Part shown: piece after piece, positions 1 through 10,882 of the stretch
Numbering within the stretch: the first letter of the stretch is position 1
Layout of the letters: every line of letters begins with the position of its first letter
The notes under the pieces: generated by a model
The model's input: the letters and a program-made list of their open reading frames with translations, nothing else
What the model was told of the DNA's origin: nothing
Database searches by the model: none
Origin: Anisakis pegreffii
Taxonomy: Eukaryota > Nematoda > Chromadorea > Rhabditida > Anisakidae
Assembly: GCA_035041965.1 (NCBI GenBank)
Contig: JAPYMA010000228.1
Coordinates: 20,512 to 84,511, forward strand
Direction of reading: 5' to 3'
DNA: 64,000 nucleotides
Program-made: the position numbers and the translations under genes

Positions 1-183
1 GAAGAGTTTCAATGGTCTGCTAGGAAAGGACTTTTCATGTTAAAATTTCAGTTGCATTTCCTGTACGCCACATGCACATAGTGATAATGCATCCACTTTC
101 ATCAACCGCTCTCCACAACAATAAAATCATATCAACACAAACAATTGTCGCTCTGCATGATTCAATCACATCACAGTACTCAC

Positions 184-326
184 CAACACAAAAACAAAAC
201 CCATTCTCGACGTCTAGTGGACTGCGATCTGAGTAAGTTTCATATATGTCAAGCAGAACTGCTTGAGCTGCGTCATATGCGTTTTCGACACCTCGGGTTA
301 AATCGGATTTTTGATCTTCTTCACAA
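184..326 (-). CDS. Possible internal exon of an unidentified gene (partial)
   Basis: Read on the minus strand, this 143-base stretch is bounded by a good acceptor (GTCGCAG before 326) and a strong donor (GTGAGT after 184). It gives 47 open codons with coding-like content, including the segments CEEDQKSDLTRGVENAYDA and VLLDIYETYSDRSPLDVEN. I do not recognise the protein. A second short acceptor/donor-bounded stretch lies just upstream near 350-390, but the gap between them would be an intron of about 30 bases, which is very short. Neighbouring exons would lie at higher coordinates or beyond the left edge. The assignment rests on splice signals and amino-acid composition only. Confidence 0.3.
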
Positions 327-2246
327 CTGCGACAATGGTTTCATGGCTGATTTACCGATTTCTGGCATCCGTCGTTTTCGAGGTCTGCTCATCCTGGGTA
401 AAATTTGCAGTACAACTATGAGTTGTTGTTTTGTCTTTAACATTCTCTCCATAAACGTTTTTCTTGCATTGTTGATGTGCTTATGCAAATACATGCTCTC
501 TTGCAGAACTATGCTATCTTTCATCGAATTTTAATTGAAAACTTCAATTATTCTTATTAAACATCCAAATTTTCAGTGAAGACTATATCTCCCTTAACCT
601 TTCCAAACCAACAGCAGAATAGACTGCACTAAGCCCGGAACTAAGCTGCACTCTGACCTTGGAGCGAAACTCAGTCCTGAGGCAAGCCTTAGTGTCTAAT
701 CCCGAGGTCACACTCAGTGTCGAGGCAAACCTTAGCGTTTAATCCTGGAGTGAGTTTGGCCTTGAAAGAACCTTCAATGTAAACGCGAGATGAGCTCTAC
801 CCTGAGATCGCTGTGAAAGTTTTGGTTCAGCCGACTTGGTCTCTATCGAAACGAAGTATACCATTTAGTAGCAACACACGACAAAATAAGTGCTCGTACA
901 CGCGACTTTGCAGCTGCAGCAAAAATAATTGTGCACATTTTTTGTGAAAATACCACAGCTGCATTTGTTAGAAGCATTTGTATTTGACTGGCATAGTATT
1001 ATACACTTTTGAGTTTCGATTTGAAAAAAACTGGTAATAATGAATCAGTGATCTAATTAATAATATATGAATAAATTTTATTGCAAGTTATCCACGATAA
1101 TAATATAATAAGACAGTAATATCGATAGAAAATTTACGACGTTAACATGATAAATTCAACAAACAATACATATATATCACATCATCTATTTTATCTCTTC
1201 AGATACTATGAATAGCTTCAATAAGATCATTATTAGCAAAATATGTTCACTAATAACTGCACCAGCTCACCAAATAACTGCACCGCTTTTCAATCAAACA
1301 AGCTTTAATTCTGAATCAATCACTGGTCATAATGACTAAATAAGGCTAAACGATAAGCATAGTTGCCATGATAAAAGCGATTCAATTCTGATATTAATTG
1401 GCATCAATTTATGATAATTATTCGCTACAATCGAATAATAGTAATATTAACAATATTATCATTATTATTATAACGATAATAATAGTAACGGTAATTATAA
1501 ATTGCTAAAATTTTCAATTGCACTCTTCATTACAAACAAAACTAACGCACGTAAATTATTCTGTGTTTATACAACTATAAAGGATAAAGACGAAGTTTGT
1601 AAATACAATGCGCAACCGTATACAGCAACAATATTGAAAATAGCTGAAGAATAAAATAAATAATAATTAGTGTAATATTAAGATAAACTCAATCTCATGT
1701 TAATATTCAATATATCTAGCGAATAATGAACTTCATTCCAAGCAAATTAACAATGCAATTTTTAAAAAATATGTATACATATGTATATCAACAACTTGAT
1801 GAATTCTATTGGAAATATATACATACATGTATATAATATTCATTTAAACTTGAAAAAAGCAAACAAAAAGATTAACAAAATCTCTATTACTTATATTCGT
1901 AAAGGCCTCGTTGTATTGCTATATTCGGTAAAACGAAACTACGCTTCGGTAATGGCAGTGATTAACGACGACAATAACAGCAGTTACAATGATAATAATA
2001 ATGGTAATAATAAAATCAATTATAATAAAATAAATATAATAATAACAATAATGATAGTAAACAAAGTGATAATGATAACAATAATAATGCACTCATCATG
2101 GATAAAGAAATTGATCGATTCAATTTTGTTTTTGCTTTTTTCGAGTATTACAAGTGTGAAGGAATTTCGGGGTGAAGATTTGAAGATAGACAGTGTTAAT
2201 GTTGGGCGTTTCGTAGGGATAGAATGAATGGAGGATGCTGAACGCG
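327..2246. other. AT-rich intergenic stretch with degenerate repeats
   Basis: No gene could be supported here. Around 670-770 there is a degenerate tandem duplication: two units of about 45 bases, each containing GAGGCAA(G/A)CCTTAG, more GC-rich than the surroundings. From about 1430 to 1500 and 1980 to 2090 the sequence is a degenerate AAT/ATAATAAC simple repeat, and the open frames there are low-complexity artefacts. Confidence 0.5.
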
Positions 2247-5200
2247 TCAATGCTTGAGTGATAGTCGTCTGTTAAGGTAGATGATCAGTGTCAACAGTGC
2301 TAATATGATGGTTGCAAATAATGATGCACCAACGGCAACAAACGTTGTTGATATACAATCCATACTGTTCAATGACTGCCTCACTTTACGCAGTTGAGAT
2401 TCATATCGAGAGTCATCGCTTGGTAAGCCGAAATCTTCAATTCATTATTATTGTAAGTCGATTTATAATATCATGCGTTCATTAATTTATGGGTGGAATT
2501 TTAGAACGATTAAATGAGGACGAACTTATCACGAAAGATAACACGTTGGTTCAATATTAGTTACTTCATTATTGGTTTGTTCAATAATTGCGTTGTTAAA
2601 ACACATATCCAAGACTGCTAATTAAATAGTTGGGTTGGGTGTACAATAAAAATATCAAGGCACTTATAAACTCTTATCAAAAATAATTGTTTCACTTATA
2701 AAACAGATGATAAGCCTAAAAACATGAAACAATTTTAATGGCAAAACGCCGTCAGCACACCACAATAGGATATTTTTGGAGATGGAATATTAGGGTGTAA
2801 CTGCAAAGCACGAATGCATAACAGTGCGGATAAAAATCATAACAATTGCTTTTTCATATGACTTATTAGCACTTCTTCTATAATATTAACGAAAGCAATC
2901 GATGTACAATAAAATCAAAACTTGTATCAATCGTAAATGTTCGCAGATATGACTCTGTGATGATGGTTCGTGTCGAAGTCACATTAGCAACGACACTTCA
3001 TGTTTTCGATCTTGGTAGAGTAAGAGATAAACTGCAAACTGAACCTATCTGCGGATCAAGAACATCAAGTTGCTGTGCCCTAACATCGACTTCGCTCGTG
3101 CCTTCATCACTAATTTCAGATAACAGTATTGATCTTCGCCTCTTTAACGCACGTTTTTTTGAGCTAAGATCTCTGCATTGTGGTCGCTGAAAAGAAATAA
3201 AGAAGCAAAAACGAGTTTCGTGAAACGTGAACGAATTCAACATCATCAAACGGAATTTTCAACTGACTATTTTTACGGTCGTTATTGTTATTACTTTTAT
3301 TACTATTTATTGCTATAAGTATTATTCTGAATCGTCATTAATTAACTTCTATTCATAAATGAAAATAGCATATTAGTGACATGATGAACATACTGGGCAT
3401 TCACCGTCGCGAATATCAAGTCTTATTGAGCATTGAAAGTTGACAACAACACGATCAGCAAATTTGAAGGCATGCGCCTCTTTTTGAGCTTGTAGCTCTC
3501 CTGGTCCGTATTCGAGATTATCCAACAAATAACGATCGATCGCACATCTGAAGACAATTTAAAAAACCAACACAGCAAATCTTCTCTGCACTACCAGCCG
3601 CAAATGACATTAATCGAATACCACATTATTTTTTGCTTCGAATATACGATTCATGAAGCAGGTAAGCACCTATGGCATTACAAACGAAAATAACTGAACA
3701 CTTACCCGGTATCATCAAGAATCACGAACTGCGTACCAGAACCATCTTCAACGAAACACGAATGAACTGTCATACACCATAAACCTAAAAATCATTTTAC
3801 CGGCTCTAAAAAGCCAACCAAAATACTGACGATAATTGCAAGTTTAAAAAGTATTCATTGCTATGGGCATTTAACAATAATCGCAGTCAAAAATTATTAT
3901 TATTATTATTGTCATTAGTATTATTACTATTCAAGCCTAAATCATTCAGTAAATGGTATCATTTTGCTGACGCAATGAATAATTACTTGATTATTACAAC
4001 AAAAAACAATAAAATGTAGATTGAAATGCAAACGAATATTCAATCAAACTTGGGGCAGTTGAGTCACAAGTCCATTTGTGCAATAATTTATTGCCAACAG
4101 ATACAACTGACAACGGCTCCATTGTTAATGGATCAACAACCTCATAGCGACATCTTGGCATTTCAGCGATCTCAGTGAATGGTTCGAGTGAGTGCATTGA
4201 TACTGTCAATGGATATGTTACTGTCTTATCTGCTTCCATATAGAAACAGCTTATCTCGTAACCCTTAATTATGATAACAGCATTATGGCACTAATCTAAC
4301 TGATATACAGGGCTTTATATAGCATTCACTTTGGAACATAATGCTCATAATCAAAATTGCAATCTCTAATTGCTTGACCATAACGCTGAATAAGTGAACA
4401 ATACAAACTGATGACAATTAAGTAAACAAACGAGTTTTACCCTATCAACTTTCGTGATGAATTCCTCATGAAATGATATCATTACTTTAACATTCGCAAA
4501 TAATCCGGGAGGATTTGTCTGAAAATTTGTGTTAAAACAACTTATTTATGGAACCAATCACTTAACTATGTTAAAACTTGAATATGCGAAAACGTCGAAA
4601 AACTTACTCATTTCCTTTTTAACGTAATTTTTGTAAAATTAAACTTTCGAACATCTCTCAAAATTGAGAAGCTTGAGCTCAGCTTTAACCTTTTATGAAT
4701 GTTAATTTGTCAGCACTAATTCTAAGTTTAAGTTCAATGCATAAACAAACATATATGTTTGTATCGGTTAAGTGCCATAATAGAAATATTTTCAGTTGAA
4801 CAATCATGCGAGAGATCAAAAGAAATGTTTGTTGTGCGGTGGCGACTATTGATAAAATTTAAGGGAGGATGACGATCATTTTGCCGATTGAACAAATCAT
4901 GATAATGATGATGCATTTGCATTCATCTCAATGTTTTCTATTCATAATTCAATGTGTGTGTTTCTCTAATAAGGATGAAGAGAAAATGATGAATTTATGA
5001 GAAGAACGAATAAATGATTAATAAGCTTTATATCATAATGATGTGTTTTGTTTTGATTAGTTCATCTTATCTTATTGCATTCCCCATTTCAGGTTCTATC
5101 CTATATTACTAATAATTTATTCATTATCAGCTATCTACAACAACAAATAAATTCTAGTTTCATCGAATCTTGCTCGATCCATTCGTTCATCTAGTCAAAA

Positions 5201-6428
5201 AGGAAGGAAGCAAGATCATAAAAACAGAAAAAAAAGGAATCATTCGGACATTATCGAGACCACTGCTCCGATATTTTAAAAAATAAGAACCGGTTTGAAA
5301 TTTATTCATTTCTAAACAACAATTTTTTGATTCGTTTCTCAAAATTTCCCTACTCAATCCATAATTTTCTACAAGAAAATCCTCTCGGATGAAAAGGTTC
5401 TAAAAACCGATAACGACTCATAGCCGATACACAGCTAACAACACTGAGAGGAACATCTCAAAATTTTACACACAAGAAATTACACTTGTGAAGCGAGTTC
5501 AGGTTTGACTTTGCATTTCGTCCTGTATCCCTATTTTCACAAAAAAATAATCTGAAGTTTAAACTGAAATTGAGCCATATTATACATTCACTGAAACGAT
5601 TTCATTTTTCGCCAAACTTTCGAGAGCTACCTTACAGATACAAGAAGTTCATACTTCACGAGCAAAATTACAATATAAAACCAACTTAATTATACCTCAA
5701 GTCCCTCAATACAAATTCACTGGAGGTTTGGTCTTTACTTGCCTATATTCACTTTTAAGTTAAACGTTCATTCTTAAGTTAAAAGTTTTATACCTCAAAT
5801 AATTGTTCTTCACTACCTCGTTAATCAATTAACAACTTCACACCTTCTCAACTCTCCTTGTTCTAGAAAACTGTGAACTATAGCGATAGATAGTGCGATT
5901 TTTTTTCGGAAATTCTTAGCTATCCTATGAAGCGGTTAATGGTATTCATTGAGAGAATATAGAGAAAACGAATATGTTCGCTTGAAAACAACTCATTTTA
6001 ATGAGGTAGTCGATGCACTTATTTATTATAAAAGAAAACACTGCAGCTGAAACGTCTCGGGAAAGCCGAACTGAAACGATGCTCAAAATATGCAGACTGT
6101 AAATTGGAAGCAATATGTTCATCAATGAAAAAATAGAAATGAATCCGAAATTGAATTGCTAAGAAATACCCAAAAGTAAATTTTTGATGAGAAGAAAGCT
6201 TGTTGAGAAATCGAATGAGTGTATAAACGAATAAACCTACAGATCTAGTGATAACAACCCCACACCGATCTTTCTTAATTGAAATAGACGTGGTCCTTCG
6301 TCCTGTATCCCTTGAAACACACTCCTCTTCATTTGAATGGCCTACAACATAAACCCGTCCTTGGAAAACACTCTCGGTTAAGAAAACTACATCAATTTGA
6401 TCTTCACCACATTCCACCTCTGCTTGAC
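2247..6428 (-). CDS. Cuticlin-like ZP-domain protein, 7 exons found, signal exon missing
   Basis: Secreted/membrane ZP-domain protein of the nematode cuticlin family; these polymerise in the cuticle or apical matrix. Exons on the minus strand: 6428-6241, 4518-4441, 4263-4050, 3784-3706, 3547-3394, 3186-3045 and 2434-2247; all phases close. They encode about 347 residues. Seen in order: the ZP-N half (ECGEDQIDVVFLTESVFQG, EEECVSRDTGRRTTSISI), TNPPGLFANVKVMISFHEEF, the linker and ZP-C half (KLLHKWTCDST, CMTVHSCFVEDGSGT, GCAIDRYLLDNLEY, AHAFKFADR), a CPRPQC motif, a basic furin-like site (LKRRRS), VDVRAQQLDVLD, then a C-terminal membrane helix (FVAVGASLFATIILALLTLI) and a short basic tail. Exon 6428 opens with two bases of a split codon, so a 5' exon with signal peptide must lie upstream; I could not locate it. 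The intron 6240-4519 is long (1.7 kb). Donors and acceptors include GTT and AAG types. Confidence 0.93.
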
Positions 6429-8864
6429 CTGAAATAAACTCGAATTTTGCTTGAATTATTGTTCACTTCTGAAATCAATAATAATGCTCATAACTTTGAA
6501 CCATCGCATTCATTCAACTAGAAATCTTTTTCAACATTTCAGCGCAAACCGAACACTTTTTTACAGGCCAAATTGATCGCATCAAATTAAAAAATAAGAA
6601 CACTTTTCTAACATTTTGAAGATTTAGAATTAAAATTCGAATGGCATAAAATAGTGTCATTCTCATCGTTCCACTCATTACTTTTTGGTGACAATTTCAT
6701 TTTGCATGAGGAGAAATTGAGAATTTATATAAATGGAGGAGAAATGCGAATATGAGTTTTTAAAAATGCAAATAAATTTGAATTTTTCAAAAAGAATCTA
6801 TAATGAATAATAGTAAACAAATGTCATCAACCGATTGATTGCACATGAACTGAGAAAACATTGCTTTAAAATATCGTAAAATATTCAATATAATATTTTT
6901 TTGACTTCTAAAAATTTAGAATCAAAAATGAAAAATTTGTTGTTATAAGTTACATTCACAAGTAATACGATGTGCCAATAAATCGGTAATTGATTTGCGA
7001 TGGTGACGAAACGATTCTATAATAATTCAGCACTCTTTAAAATGAAGATGATATGAGCTCTATAAGATATGTAAGATGGATTTACTTTTTTTTGAAGAGT
7101 GCGAGGGCTAACATTGAGCAGTGAGATTTTATTAGAAAATGTGGATGATGTTACTTGCAAGTCTAATCTTCTATAATCAAGAAAGGTTGCTAACAAATTG
7201 AAAATCTGAAATTTCCATCACAGATTGGTTGAGTGCTAATGTGCCAGATTCAAGCACAATACCAAACGCATACCAAATATTCAGTTTAACGTTGAAGTTC
7301 ACTTGTAAATTTGCGATGTTCTTATCATTACTGTTTTTAGTATGATTACCTATCATATGCATGTTATTATCACGACTGTATTTAATAGATATTTTCGCCT
7401 TTATACCACCTAATAAATTCATTGCAAGCAAACGGTCGAAATCATATCGCGCGTGATATTATAAACAATTATTTCTGCCACCAACAAAATCTGTTTAATT
7501 ATTTACAATTATTCAGACCCGAAAAGCGTTTCGAAATTCACCATATTTCATGACAGTTCCCAAACAGAACCAATATTTTTTGATTTTTATAACAAATTTT
7601 AAGATGCTCTTTTGCTCGAAAAAAAGCAGCATGAGGTTGCACAATGGTGGTGTTGGTTCAGTAAGTTATTTTATTTAGTATTGATAAGGATACCAATGAA
7701 ATGAGATCAATAAAATTAATAATAACACACAAAATATTACAACCAAAAATCAAGATCTAATAAAATAAATAGAGTAAAAAAAAGAATGACGATTAAATGA
7801 TGGTGGTAATAGTAAAAGTAAATGACCGACCTATTTGTGAATTCGGTATGGGAATCGAAGTAGAAGGAGGTGTGAAGAAGAGAAGTGTGAAGATGAGCAT
7901 AACACGTTGGATCATCACGACTCTCACTGATGCGCTTTGCAAAGACGGCAGCACTCTTGTAGTGTGCGATGTTCCGTTTGTTGAACGACGGAACCCTGAA
8001 TTGCCTGAGGGCTGTAACTAAGAGTGAATCTAATTCAGTCATTTTCATACGATCGGCATTGGCCCGGATCTGAGATCTTCTTCTTATCTCACTGCATTCA
8101 TATATTCTCTATGCATCTTTTTATCCTTAAAAATAAATGCATACGCAATCAACCACTAAACAATCAACTAACATTCTCATTTAAACCAAATCAATGTCAT
8201 CGCCAACTTTTGTTTTTTTTTAGAAAATTCTTGTCCACTGTCTCGCAATATTGATTTATATCTGCAATACAAATATTTCTTTTCATGATTAATTTACACT
8301 TCAATCCATACCATTCATCCTTCAATTTAAAACAACCTTTTATGACCTCCAAAAAATTTACAAATTATTACGTGAATCACAAAACTATTCGAAACATGAA
8401 CTATTTCATTCAAGCGCCTCGAACGAAAACAATGTTTTTATGAACAAATTTTGTTAAGTGAAAATCGGATCAATGAAAAAGCAACCTCAATCATTCATTC
8501 AGTGATACAATATTGTTAATCATAAATTGTATTCACAAACCTTTCGATGCACGTGTTTCCTTCGAAGGATGACTTAGCTGCGGGCCAGTTAAATTCAGTT
8601 CGAGTGCAACTGATTGTAACACTGTGACAGAACATGGTGCAGAAATTTTGAACCATCTCAATTAGAAATAGATTATTTGATCATGGCAAAATCAGTCCTC
8701 CCATCGAAGCGATAAACAAAAAACTTAAAAGCTTTGTTTCTCATGACTTATGAAATCAAAATAAACATTTATTCACTTTGAGCTTCATGATATCGCTTGC
8801 GAAACAAGGAAATCGCAATTCATTTGCACATATGTAACGTCGCATGAATAGTTTTAACAAAATA
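6429..8864. other. Upstream/intronic region of the cuticlin gene; no firm gene
   Basis: The missing first exon of the cuticlin gene is expected here or further right. Two stretches look somewhat coding-like but are unassigned: 7177-7431 on the minus strand (84 codons, with NLQVNFNVKLNIWYAFGIV) and 7737-8048 minus / 7797-8021 plus, an unusually GC-rich patch open on both strands. Neither has a recognisable domain or a phase that clearly joins the cuticlin exon. Confidence 0.4.
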
Positions 8865-8872
8865 GTAAGAAG
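8865..8872. repeat. Left 8-bp target-site duplication of hAT-like element
   Basis: GTAAGAAG immediately precedes the terminal CAGTGTTGGGC and is repeated exactly at 10875-10882 after the mirrored terminus. An 8-bp duplication is the length made by hAT-superfamily transposases. Confidence 0.9.
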
Positions 8873-9289
8873 CAGTGTTGGGCGCGCTATCGAAGAACGA
8901 TAGCGCGCTATCGCTATTCCGCTATCGAAAAGACTTCCGCTAGTCCGCTACCGCTATCGCTATTACCCACCGAATCGATAGCGGAGCGCTATCGCTACCG
9001 CTATCGCTATCGCTATCGCCTACTTTAAAAACCTCATTACACCACTAAATGATTCAAAATTTTCATTAATAAACACGCATTTTTGAATTAAATGTGAGGA
9101 ACATTACGAAAGTAGATTTTCACGAGAAAATAAATTTTATTTTAAGACAATAGGACATATTTAAACATTAAAAAAATTTAAAACAATAGAACACAAACAA
9201 CATTAAAACAACAACAGCATCATTAAAAAAGGCCACAACAAAACATCTTAACAGCAAAAACATCATCGAAAGTTTATCAGTCACTTTCG

Positions 9290-10515
9290 AAAACTATGTC
9301 AGTGAACCGAATGTCATATCAATAGGTTTAGTTAACAGCATATTGTGAAAAAACAACAACAACAGAAACATACAAACTATATCAGCACACCGAATATTAT
9401 ATCAATAAATTTGGTCAACAGCATGTTATATAAAAACAACAATAACAGACACACATAAACTATATTACCTGGATTGGCCAGGCTATCAAACGTTTGTAAC
9501 ATTGCTGGCCACAATGCGTTTCCATTCGGTCCTTGATCTTGCTTTCCTTTGCCAGGTGTTACCCAATTTCTTTGTAATATCGTCTTTCCATCTTATTGGA
9601 GGTCTCCCGAGTGGTCTTTTTATTCCTCTTGGGTACCACTCTGCAACTGCTCGAGTCCATCTGCCATCATTCATTCTTGCTACGTGGCCTGCCCAACGTA
9701 GCTTTCTTTTCCTGTACTCTGCGATCACGTCCCTTACTCCACTTCTTCGGCGAATCTCCTCGCATCGGATGTGTTCCCGCAACGATATTCCTAACATACA
9801 TCTCTCCATCGCTCTTTGTGTTGTTATTAGGCGTTGTTCTTCCCTCTTTGTTGTGGCCCAAGTTTCACTTCCGCATAATAACGCTGGTAAAACGGTGCTA
9901 TCAAAGAGGTGAGCGCAGAGGGATTTGCCTATTTTCTCTTTCAGTACATCTTTGATCGAGTTGAATGCCTTCCATCCTGATCTTATCCTTTTTCCAATTT
10001 CAGTTTTCATATCTCGGCTCATATTTACCATTTGCCCTAAGTAAGCGTATTCTGTCACTTCTTCGATTTCATCGCCGCCCACTTTTATTCGGCCTGGTGC
10101 AGTGTTATTTGACCGCATGAATTTTGTTTTCTTGCGGTTTAGTCGTAGTCCAACAGCTTCACTTTTAATGGTGAGCTCGGTCAGCATGGCCTGTAATTCA
10201 TTTGTGGTTTCCGCGATGAGCACGATGTCGTCTGCAAATCGAAGATGATTCAGCGTTTCTCCATTGATATTAACACCACCGTCCCAGTTGGTTTCTCGAA
10301 TGACCATTTCGAGACAAGCCGTGAAGAGTTTGGGGGAAATAGTGTCTCCTTGCTTCACACCTTTTTCAACCGGGATAGTTATCGGAGTAGACAGTAGGTT
10401 TACATCGGTTTATTTCTTAAAATATCAAGTGAATAAACTATATTAGCACATCGAATATTATATCAATAAATTTTGTCAACAGCACGTTATGAAGAAACAA
10501 CAGGAACATAACAAA
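9290..10515. repeat. Tandem units of about 85 bp interrupted by a LINE
   Basis: Three related direct units share ACTAT(A/G)T(C/T)AG, GAAT(A/G)T(C/T)ATATCAATA, GTCAACAGCA and a run of AACAACAACA. Two adjoin (about 9290-9373 and 9374-9460). The third continues after the LINE (10436-10515). They form part of the interior of the hAT-like element. Confidence 0.75.
9468..10432 (-). mobile_element. 5'-truncated RTE-like LINE, reverse transcriptase part
   Basis: Non-LTR retrotransposon fragment on the minus strand. An open frame of about 305 codons runs from near 10408 to the stop at 9486 without a break. It contains the reverse-transcriptase catalytic motif (FADDIVLIAETTNEL) preceded by GVKQGDTISPKLF, then the typical RTE/nematode-LINE tail: GLRLNRKKTKFM, YAYLGQMVNMSRDM, AHLFDSTVLPALLCGSETW, RKRKLRWAGHVARMNDGRW, GRPPIRWKDD. 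The 5' half, including the endonuclease, is missing. The insertion is flanked by a 13-bp direct repeat ATAAACTATATTA (9455-9467 and 10433-10445), the target-site duplication from target-primed reverse transcription. With an intact frame and duplication it looks recent, but it is too short to mobilise itself. Confidence 0.93.
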
Positions 10516-10587
10516 AAACCGCAACAGTATTATCATCAAAAAATGTTCTTCGTAGGGTATTATCACAAAAAGATCCCCTTTTTCCTG

Positions 10588-10646
10588 AAGTATCATCACC
10601 AAAAATCCCCTCCTTCCTAAGGAGGGGATTTTTGGTGATGATACTT
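10588..10646. repeat. Perfect 28-bp-stem hairpin
   Basis: Arms 10588-10615 and 10619-10646 are exact reverse complements with a 3-base loop (CCT); the stem contains AAAAATCCCCTCC. It sits inside the hAT-like element near its right array. Confidence 0.9.
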
Positions 10647-10882
10647 GGTGATATCTCAATGATTACGCATCTCAGTGACTATACATTCACTTGTAAATAA
10701 ACTGATAGCGGAAGATAGCGGAATATAGCGGAAGTTGCCCGCTATCGAACAGCGATAGCGACGTTCCCGCTATCGCTATTCCGCTATTCACTCGAACTTC
10801 CGATATCGCTATTCCGCTATTCCGCTATTCGCTATTAGCGGACTAGCGGAATAGCGCGCTATTGCCCAACACTGGTAAGAAG

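Larger units (their letters stand above)
8873..10874. mobile_element. hAT-like non-autonomous element with GATAGC-repeat termini
   Basis: A 2002-bp element flanked by a perfect 8-bp duplication (GTAAGAAG). Its ends form an inverted repeat beginning CAGTGTTGGGC. Subterminal regions (about 8885-9020 and 10700-10865) are arrays of a short unit related to GCTATC / GATAGCG, in inverted orientation at the two ends, so the tips can fold on each other. The interior is AT-rich and holds roughly 85-bp tandem units (9290-9373, 9374-9460, resumed at 10436), a LINE fragment inserted in that array, and a perfect 28-bp-stem hairpin at 10588-10646. No transposase is encoded, so it depends on one supplied elsewhere. 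Assignment to hAT rests on duplication length and terminal sequence; no internal protein confirms it. Confidence 0.85.

Noticed and set aside
3394..3547. Cuticlin ending ...GECPVCSSCH at a TAA just after 3394
   Set aside because: Splicing at CCA/GTATGT joins in phase to an exon starting RPQC, giving the expected furin site and membrane anchor of the family.
9502..9955. Plus-strand genes over 9502-9955
   Set aside because: They are antisense shadows of the intact reverse-transcriptase frame on the minus strand.
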